From Diaphorobacter aerolatus (lineage in GTDB: Bacteria; Pseudomonadota; Gammaproteobacteria; Burkholderiales; Burkholderiaceae_C), in NCBI RefSeq assembly GCF_014489535.1, contig NZ_CP060783.1, positions 2,356,001-2,420,000 on the forward strand: 64,000 bases of DNA, given 5' to 3'. The position numbers and the translations under genes are program-made. Below, in pieces: positions 58,495 to 64,000 of this stretch (its first letter is position 1; every line of letters starts with the position of its first letter). A model generated the notes under the pieces. The model searched no databases, was not told the DNA's origin, and saw only the letters and a program-made list of their open reading frames with translations.

Positions 58495-58953
58495 CTAAGA
58501 AGAAACCGCCACCCCGCGAGCCAGGAACACCGCGAGAATCGGAATCAAGGCCAGCAGATGCGCCTCGATCATCACCAGCCGCCGCACGTTGCGGATCTCC
58601 ACATCGGAGGGCAGCGCACCCGACGACCGCAGATTGCGGCGCCAGCGCATGAAGCGCACCGTCGGCCCGATGGACATCAGCGCAATCACCACGAACAGCG
58701 TGACCTTCAGGTGCAAGAGCGGCTGTGACCAATACCAGCCGACGCCCTTCATGCCCCAGTAGGTGCGCGCAACGCCGGTGATCAGCACGACCAGCGCGGA
58801 GATCCCGTAGATCATGTCCACGCGCGCAAGCCGCTCGACCACGGCGGCATTCAACCACTCCTTGCGGCACAGGGCGGCCTCGCTCGCGAGAAAGACCGTC
58901 ATCGTGAGAATCGCCAGAAAATGCGCGTATGCCAGCAGGGCTTCGGTGGTCAT
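58495..58953 (-). CDS. DUF2214 family membrane protein
   Basis: A 152-residue four-helix inner-membrane protein. Motifs typical of DUF2214 are the N-terminal AYAHFLAILTMTVFLASE, RVDMIYGISALVVL and MKGVGWYWSQPLLHLKVTLF. Short conserved histidines lie in helices one and three and at the final VMIEAHLL helix. The family's role is unknown, though a haem- or copper-linked function has been proposed. Start ATG 58953; 27 bp downstream of the DUF4375 gene on the same strand. Confidence 0.75.
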   Translation of the reverse strand: MTTEALLAYAHFLAILTMTVFLASEAALCRKEWLNAAVVERLARVDMIYGISALVVLITGVARTYWGMKGVGWYWSQPLLHLKVTLFVVIALMSIGPTVRFMRWRRNLRSSGALPSDVEIRNVRRLVMIEAHLLALIPILAVFLARGVAVSS

Positions 58954-58980
58954 GGGTTGTCGTCGGTGAGTGCCGGGGCG

Positions 58981-59835
58981 TCAGTCTACGTCGTCCGGTT
59001 CGAGATCAGAAACATCGGCCTCGGCCACGAGCTTGTGGGTGTCGCCATCGAACATCAGGGCCTTGTCGCCGAGATCCACCATGTAGAAGTGTCCCTTGTC
59101 GGTCAGGAAGTGCCACGCCACCGTTTGCTGGCCTTCGTGTTCATGCGACGGATTGCCCGCCGTGATCCGGTCCAGTTCATGGTCCGCTGCCTCGCACAGC
59201 GCGTCGATCACGAGCGCATAGCGCGGCATCCCTGCGGCGGCGGCCTCCTCGCGTTCTTCAAGATTGGGGATCAGCCCGGCAATCTCGTCATAACGTGCTT
59301 GCAGTTCCTCCTCGTCGAGCGCCTGCAGGTCGGGATGCTGCTTGAGCCAGCGGCTGTTGAATTCCACGAGGTCCTCGCGTTCGTCGAGCGCATAGAACTC
59401 GCTGTTGAATTCGTTGAGCGCGTCGCGCTCGGTGTTGTCGCCGAACAGTTCGCTGTCCAGAAACCGGTCGAGCTCTTCCTCGCTCAGGCGCTCGATGATC
59501 GCCAGGCTTTTCTCGAACAGCGCGGCATGCCCGATGGCCTGCATGTCGGCGAGGCCCTCCTGCACGTATTCGATGATCTCGGCGTCACAGCCGATGTTGT
59601 AGATGAACTGCGCAAAGCCACCGTTCTTCACCTGCGCGAGGTAGTAATCGACGTAGTAGCTCTTGAGCGCCTCGGGCGAAATTTCCTCGTATTCCACCAG
59701 CCGCTCGATCAGTTCGTTGACACTTTCGATGTTGGAGTCGATCACGTCATAACTGTCGTCGCTGGCAACGCTTTGCTTCGAGACCAGGATCGCAGGGGAA
59801 AGCAACATCGTCGTTGTCGTCGTCATCATCATCAC
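58981..59835 (-). CDS. DUF4375 (DMP19-like) protein
   Basis: A 284-residue acidic cytosolic protein. The DMP19/DUF4375-type core is at about 50-160 (YYVDYYLAQVKNGGFAQFIY). Its acidic C-terminus ends in DLEPDDVD. The start is uncertain: the frame begins with four Met and five Thr codons (low complexity), and ATG at residue 10 (MLLSPAILV) is an alternative. DMP19-type proteins are DNA mimics in some bacteria; here only the domain likeness is asserted. Confidence 0.7.
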   Translation of the reverse strand: MMMMTTTTTMLLSPAILVSKQSVASDDSYDVIDSNIESVNELIERLVEYEEISPEALKSYYVDYYLAQVKNGGFAQFIYNIGCDAEIIEYVQEGLADMQAIGHAALFEKSLAIIERLSEEELDRFLDSELFGDNTERDALNEFNSEFYALDEREDLVEFNSRWLKQHPDLQALDEEELQARYDEIAGLIPNLEEREEAAAAGMPRYALVIDALCEAADHELDRITAGNPSHEHEGQQTVAWHFLTDKGHFYMVDLGDKALMFDGDTHKLVAEADVSDLEPDDVD

Positions 59836-59883
59836 TCCATGCTGGATTGGAAATGGCGCGGTGCACGCACCGGCCCTAGGTCG

Positions 59884-60501
59884 TCATCGGCGCAGATCCT
59901 TGAATTCCTTGCTCACCCAATCGTCCACCAGGGCCTTTTCGTAGCGCAAGGAATCGTCCGCATAGCGGCCTGCCTTGAGCTGCAACGAGGCATCCTGCAA
60001 GGTGCGCGAGCCGGACTGCAGCACCTTGCCCCGGGACGAGAGACGCTTGAAGGTGAGCGTGATGCGCGGCGGCACCACGCCCTGAGCGGAACGCGCCTCG
60101 CCCGAACTATCCGCCGCCGATGTGACAGGCGCGCGACGGATGTCGGAAATATGGACCTCGGCGCGCTCACCCTCCGGCAGGGCTGCGGCGATACGGTCGG
60201 CGATGTGCTCGGACAGCTTCTCCACCCAGGCGCGACGCGCGGCTGAGGATTCACGGCGCTCCGAAGGCGCGGACGTGAAGTGTTCGGGATTGTCGGTCGT
60301 GACGCTCACCGTTCCGGGCTGAATCTCGCGCGGCGGTGGCGGCTGGTCCGGGTTTTTTTGCAGCAGCGTGCAACCACCTGCCAACAGCAGCGTCGCACCC
60401 ATGATCAATGCGCCTGCGGCCCGCCTCAACACGGCCGGCGCGCGCCATGCGCCCGCACCGGGCAATGAACTGGAATCGGCGGAAATCGGCAAACAGAGCA
60501 T
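59884..60501 (-). CDS. DUF3016 lipoprotein
   Basis: A 205-residue predicted lipoprotein. The hydrophobic LIMGATLLLAGGC ends in a lipobox LAGGC at about residues 40-44. The DUF3016 domain shows VSVTTDNPEHFTS, ADRIAAALPEGERAEVHISD and the closing LRYEKALVDDWVSKEF. ATG 60501 is 32 bp beyond the LysR stop, so both may be co-transcribed. Function unknown. Confidence 0.78.
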   Translation of the reverse strand: MLCLPISADSSSLPGAGAWRAPAVLRRAAGALIMGATLLLAGGCTLLQKNPDQPPPPREIQPGTVSVTTDNPEHFTSAPSERRESSAARRAWVEKLSEHIADRIAAALPEGERAEVHISDIRRAPVTSAADSSGEARSAQGVVPPRITLTFKRLSSRGKVLQSGSRTLQDASLQLKAGRYADDSLRYEKALVDDWVSKEFKDLRR

Positions 60502-60533
60502 GTCAATCCTTTCGCTGGTCGTTTTCGGCGGCA

Positions 60534-61465
60534 TCAGCCGTGCGGGTCGCGTCGCCAGAACGTCGGCTCCGCGTATTGCTGCTTGAGATATTCGATCCAC
60601 AGCCGCACCCTGAGCGGCATGTGCTTGCGCTGCGGAAAGACCACGAAGATACCGTTGGGCGGCGCGGCAAAGGCTTCGAGCACGGGCACGAGACGCCCGG
60701 CCTCGATCTCGGACTCCACTTCCCAGGTGCTGCGCCAGGCAATGCCCCAGCCCCGAGACACCAGTCATGCAGCACCTGCCCGTCCGAGCAGTCGAGCGGG
60801 CCGCCCGGCTTGAAATGCACGACCTCGCCCGAGCCATCTTCGTGCGGAATGCGAAATGCCCAGCCGCGCGTTTGCGAAGCTTCGCTCGACAGCGTCAGGC
60901 AGTCGTGCTGCGACAGCTCCGAGGGATGTCCGGGCGTGCCACGTCGGCGCAGGTACTCGGGTGTGGCAACACACAGCCGCCGGTTGTCGGCCACGCGCAC
61001 GCTCACCAGCGACGAATCGGGCAGGTCGCCCACGCGCACCGCGCAGTCATAGCCTTCGCCGGTCAGATCGACCACGCGGTCGCTCAGGTTCAGCGAGATC
61101 GTCACCTCGGGATGCCGTTCGCGATACCGGGGAATCAGCGGTGCCACGTGCCGCCGGCCGAAACCGGCCGGTGCGGTGATGCGCAGATGGCCCGTCGCCT
61201 TCACACCGCCCGCGCTCACGCTGGCTTCGACGCTTGCCAGCTCGGAGAGCAGGCGCTGGCAGTCTTCAAGAAACGCGATGCCCTCGTGCGTCAGCGAGAG
61301 CCTGCGCGTGGTGCGCATCACCAGCTTCACGCCAAGACGCTCTTCCAGCGCATCGAGCCGCCGGCCCATGATGGCAGGCGCGACACCCTCGACCTTGGCC
61401 GCCGCCGTGAGGCTTCCTCGCGTGGCTATGGCAACGAATGATTCGAGCTGTTTGAGACGGTCCAT
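60534..61465 (-). CDS. LysR-type regulator, one frameshift
   Basis: A 310-residue regulator after repair. The N-terminal MDRLKQLESFVAIATRGSLT and APAIMGRRLDALEERLGV form the winged helix; ITAPAGFGRRHVAPLI opens the effector domain. This pattern matches the CrgA/PtxR-like subgroup. The frame breaks at 60751-60754 (CCCC for CCCCC), and the repaired tail reads GGWGIAWRSTWEVE and ends in FWRRDPHG. Its divergent neighbour is the PAS kinase gene at 61608; no clear target. Confidence 0.87.
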
Positions 61466-61607
61466 GAAGCGATGATTTCCGGCTGCGGCATTCAGGCTGC
61501 AGGCAGCAACGCACAATACGCGCTGGCGCATCGCTTGCTCGCTCACCTGCTTTCCAGCCTATTATCAACGGCTGATCCCCGTTTGAACCAACGCCTGCGC
61601 AATCACG

Positions 61608-62891
61608 ATGCCCAGTTCCACTTCCTCCCACAAGAACAGCTCCGCGAAATCATCGCTCGCCGCATCGCAGGCGGAGACTTGGTATGCGCCGGGCCAGTTG
61701 GTGCGCCTGTTCGGACAGACTCCGGTGAACCTCGCGTTCTGGGGCTCCGACCAACGACTGCGCATGGCCACACTCGACTGGTGCAACTGGTTCGGACTCG
61801 ATCCCGCCAAGGTGATCGGCCGAACGCTGCAGGAACTGTTGCCGGCCGACTATCTCGCCGCCTGGCATCCACAATTCGACACTGCGGCACGCGGCGAGAC
61901 CGCACAGTACACCGACTTGCAGCAGGACAGCCTGGGCTCGCAGCGCTGGCGGCATGTGCATCTGTCGCCGCAGCTGCCGCATTTTTTTTCACCGTCCGAG
62001 GCCGATGCGCCCTCCCCGGTGCAGGGCGTGATGATGGTGATGACCGACGCCACGCGCGAGCATCTGCGCGAACAGATGCTAGAGCGCCAGCGCGAGCAGA
62101 TCCAGCATCTTCAGCAGGCATTGCAGGAGCAGGGCGATGCCAACGCGGAGGTCGACAAGCTGCGCGCGCTGCTCGACTGGCGCACGGCCATGCTCACCGA
62201 GCACAACGAAATGCTGCAGCTGCTCTCGCACGAAATCCGCCAGCCGCTGAACAATGCCTCGGCCGCGATGCAGGCGACGATGAAGGCCATCGACGATCTG
62301 CATCTCAAGAACACCGACCCCGCGACCAAGGCCCTGACACGCGCCGAACATGTGCTCCAGCAGGTGATCGGCACGCTCGACAACACGCTGGCAGCCGGCA
62401 CCATTCTCGCGGTCGGCGGCAAGGCCAGTTCGTCGAGCGATACCGATCTGCCGACGCTGATCCAGCTCGTCATGCATGACATCGCGGCCGACCAGCGACC
62501 GCGCATCAGCGAGCAGTGGGACACCAACACGCGCACCGTGCAGTTGCATCCGGCGCTGATGCGCCTGACCATCCGCAACCTGCTGAACAATGCGCTGGCC
62601 TATGCGCCCGAGGGCACGCGGGTGACGCTGCGCATCTCCGAATCCGACGACCCGCTTGCGCTCATCATCGAAGTGGCCGACAACGGCCCGGGCATCTCCG
62701 AGGAACTGCGCCCGCGCCTGTTCGACAAGGGCTCGCGCGGCAGCGGAAACCGCAACCGCGCGGGCGCCGGCCTTGGCCTCTTCATCGTTCGCTCGGTGGT
62801 GCAACTTCATCAAGGTACAGTAGAGGCATTGCCCAATGATCCGCAGGGAACGATCATGCGACTGGTCATTCCCCAGGGTCTCGCGGACTGA
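61608..62891 (+). CDS. PAS-domain histidine kinase
   Basis: A soluble 427-residue sensor kinase. A PAS-like domain at about 30-135 (VNLAFWGSDQRLRMATLDWC) is followed by a coiled-coil linker rich in Gln and Glu (EQMLERQREQIQHLQQALQE), the HisKA box MLQLLSHEIRQPLNNASAAM, N-box IRNLLNNALAYAPEG, and G-boxes VADNGPGIS and GAGLGLFIVRSV. No membrane helix is visible, so the signal is cytosolic. The cognate response regulator follows after 68 bp. Confidence 0.9.
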   Translation: MPSSTSSHKNSSAKSSLAASQAETWYAPGQLVRLFGQTPVNLAFWGSDQRLRMATLDWCNWFGLDPAKVIGRTLQELLPADYLAAWHPQFDTAARGETAQYTDLQQDSLGSQRWRHVHLSPQLPHFFSPSEADAPSPVQGVMMVMTDATREHLREQMLERQREQIQHLQQALQEQGDANAEVDKLRALLDWRTAMLTEHNEMLQLLSHEIRQPLNNASAAMQATMKAIDDLHLKNTDPATKALTRAEHVLQQVIGTLDNTLAAGTILAVGGKASSSSDTDLPTLIQLVMHDIAADQRPRISEQWDTNTRTVQLHPALMRLTIRNLLNNALAYAPEGTRVTLRISESDDPLALIIEVADNGPGISEELRPRLFDKGSRGSGNRNRAGAGLGLFIVRSVVQLHQGTVEALPNDPQGTIMRLVIPQGLAD

Positions 62892-62959
62892 TCCAGGGTT
62901 GCCGCCGAGGCGCCTGCCTCCGGCCCGCCGCCATCACCTCCCATCCATCACCGAACGAC

Positions 62960-63646
62960 ATGCTGCCCGGAACCCTTGCACTGGTTGACGACGACACCGA
63001 ATATTGCGAATTCCTCGCACAACACCTGCGCGCGCAAGGCGTCGAAGTGCAGGCCTACAGCGACAGCAGCGACCTGCTCGCGGATCTGGCGCCGTATCGC
63101 TTCGACTTCTACGTGCTCGACCTGATGCTTCCGGGCGTGGACGGAGCCGAACTGATCCGCATCCTGCGCAAGCGCACCCAGGCCGGCGTGCTCATCGTCT
63201 CGGGCCGCCTTGGCCCCGAGGTGTTTGCCGAAGTGATCAACGCGGGCGCGGACATGTACCTCACCAAGCCGGTCACGTTCGAGCAGGTCGAACTCGCGAT
63301 CCGCGCGGTACACCGCCGCATCATGACCACGGCCCGGACGGCTACGGCATGGAAACTCGACAAGCGCCGCAGCGTCCTCACCGCTCCCGACGGCCAAACC
63401 GTGGAGCTCAGTCCCACCGACCTGATCCTCATGGACTGCTTTCTCAAGGCCGAGGGCGCGACGGTCACCCGCGAACAGATCCGCGAACTGCTGGACGGCA
63501 CGAGCGCCGCCGAGTCCGACAACAGCCTGCATGCCACGATCTACCGCCTGAGGAGGCGCATCGAACGCGTGACGCCGCTGGCCGTGCCACTTCAGTCGCA
63601 GCAGAAAGTCGGCTACCAGTTCCGGGCTCCGCTGATCGCGGGCTGA
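62960..63646 (+). CDS. OmpR-family response regulator
   Basis: A 228-residue regulator. Receiver acidic pair in ALVDDDTEYCEF, phospho-acceptor Asp in FYVLDLMLPG at about 55, and Lys in MYLTKPVTF. The C-terminal winged helix contains ELSPTDLILMDCFL, ATVTREQIREL and LHATIYRLRRRIERV. It lies just after the PAS kinase, so the pair is one two-component system; the target genes are unknown. A terminator follows. Confidence 0.92.
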   Translation: MLPGTLALVDDDTEYCEFLAQHLRAQGVEVQAYSDSSDLLADLAPYRFDFYVLDLMLPGVDGAELIRILRKRTQAGVLIVSGRLGPEVFAEVINAGADMYLTKPVTFEQVELAIRAVHRRIMTTARTATAWKLDKRRSVLTAPDGQTVELSPTDLILMDCFLKAEGATVTREQIRELLDGTSAAESDNSLHATIYRLRRRIERVTPLAVPLQSQQKVGYQFRAPLIAG

Positions 63647-63660
63647 GGACCTGCGCGCGC

Positions 63661-63692
63661 CGGAAAAAGAAAAACGGGCTCCAGGGCCCGTT
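63661..63692. terminator. bidirectional terminator
   Basis: AACGGGC (63673-63679) pairs with GCCCGTT (63686-63692) around a TCCAGG loop. On the minus strand the stem is followed by TTTTTCTTTTT, so it ends the conserved gene at 63720; on the plus strand the run is shorter (TTCTTC) but it lies right after the response regulator stop. Confidence 0.85.
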
Positions 63693-63719
63693 CTTCAATG
63701 CATCCGGAAAACAATCCGA

Positions 63720-64000
63720 TTACATGGTCATCTTGGCTTCGACGTCGTTGATCTTGCGACGTGCCAGAGCCAGGTTGGCGCGGCTGCTGTCGAGCACGTA
63801 ATAGATGAAGATGCCTGCCAGCTTCGACGAAGGGCGAATGATGTGGTATTGCTTGCCCAGGGTGATCAGAATGTCTTCGATCGAATCATTCAGGCCCAGC
63901 GCCTTCATTGTCTTCATCTTGGCGCGCACCACTTCGGTGTTGCCGGCGGCTGCCAGTTCCAGATCCACGCCGGTACCGATGCTGCCCAGCATCATGCCGC
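63720..64000 (-). CDS. conserved protein of unknown function, C-terminal part
   Basis: The window ends inside this gene; the frame is open to the last base and stops at TAA-type end 63720-63722. The visible 92 residues include LELAAAGNTEVVRAKMKTM, a DSIEDILITLGKQYHIIRP segment and an all-helical tail ANLALARRKIND. The strand-helix pattern is compatible with a Roadblock/LC7-like fold, but this is tentative. Small conserved proteins with this tail occur in Burkholderiales; the function is unknown to me. Confidence 0.6.
   Translation of the reverse strand, partial: GMMLGSIGTGVDLELAAAGNTEVVRAKMKTMKALGLNDSIEDILITLGKQYHIIRPSSKLAGIFIYYVLDSSRANLALARRKINDVEAKMTM

Overview
The window is high-GC DNA whose content fits a betaproteobacterium of the order Burkholderiales, most likely family Comamonadaceae. 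The pointers are six Bug/TctC-type periplasmic binding proteins, two proteins with IPTL-type C-terminal sorting tails, a tctDECBA operon, the lptA-lptB-rpoN order, and a locally AT-rich island standing out from a GC-rich background. No rRNA, tRNA or CRISPR array was found.

Layout. 1-1422: end of a DUF4139 gene, pgpA and pncC. 1436-7556 (minus): a ribose-type uptake operon rbsB-rbsA-rbsC-rbsR-rbsK-rbsD with a perfect LacI-type operator upstream of rbsB. 7620-16469 (minus): eight head-to-tail genes encoding a thiol dioxygenase, a four-domain rhodanese, three TctC-like binding proteins, a MetC-type beta-lyase, an aspartoacylase-like and an ArgE-like deacylase, with a divergent LysR regulator at 16569. 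I read this as a candidate pathway for N-acylated cysteine S-conjugates (mercapturates) or similar organosulfur acids. 17484-22876 (minus): the complete tripartite tricarboxylate system tctD-tctE-tctC-tctB-tctA. 23030-26888: an UPF0149/SEC-C protein, a glutamate-synthase-like FMN/Fe-S protein and a degenerate kinase-like protein. 27034-30138: a large IPTL-tailed secreted protein. 30157-40025: an acyl-CoA catabolic cluster (ligase, dehydrogenase, thiolase, SDR, crotonase, AMACR-like CoA transferase, two binding proteins, IclR regulator).

40186-43500 holds a tiny orphan gene with its own terminator, a MurA paralogue, a guanidinium exporter under a guanidine-II riboswitch, and an AT-rich island with a lone protease-prodomain-like protein next to an IS5 remnant. 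43499-50923 carries a hydrolase, a PIN protein overlapping a THUMP methyltransferase, an LpxO-like hydroxylase and an IPTL-tailed M36 metallopeptidase. 51355-57889 (minus) is a housekeeping block (rpoN, lptB, lptA, dsbA, a SPOR protein, argS). 57996-64000 holds psiF, DUF2214, DUF4375 and DUF3016 genes, a LysR regulator, a PAS histidine kinase with its response regulator, and a truncated conserved gene at the edge.

A global caveat is that sixteen genes are broken by eighteen apparent one-base deletions, mostly in G or C runs of four or more, and every broken gene regains its full family length when the bases are put back. This looks like homopolymer undercalling rather than mass gene decay, so those genes are annotated here as frame-restored CDS with their junctions stated.
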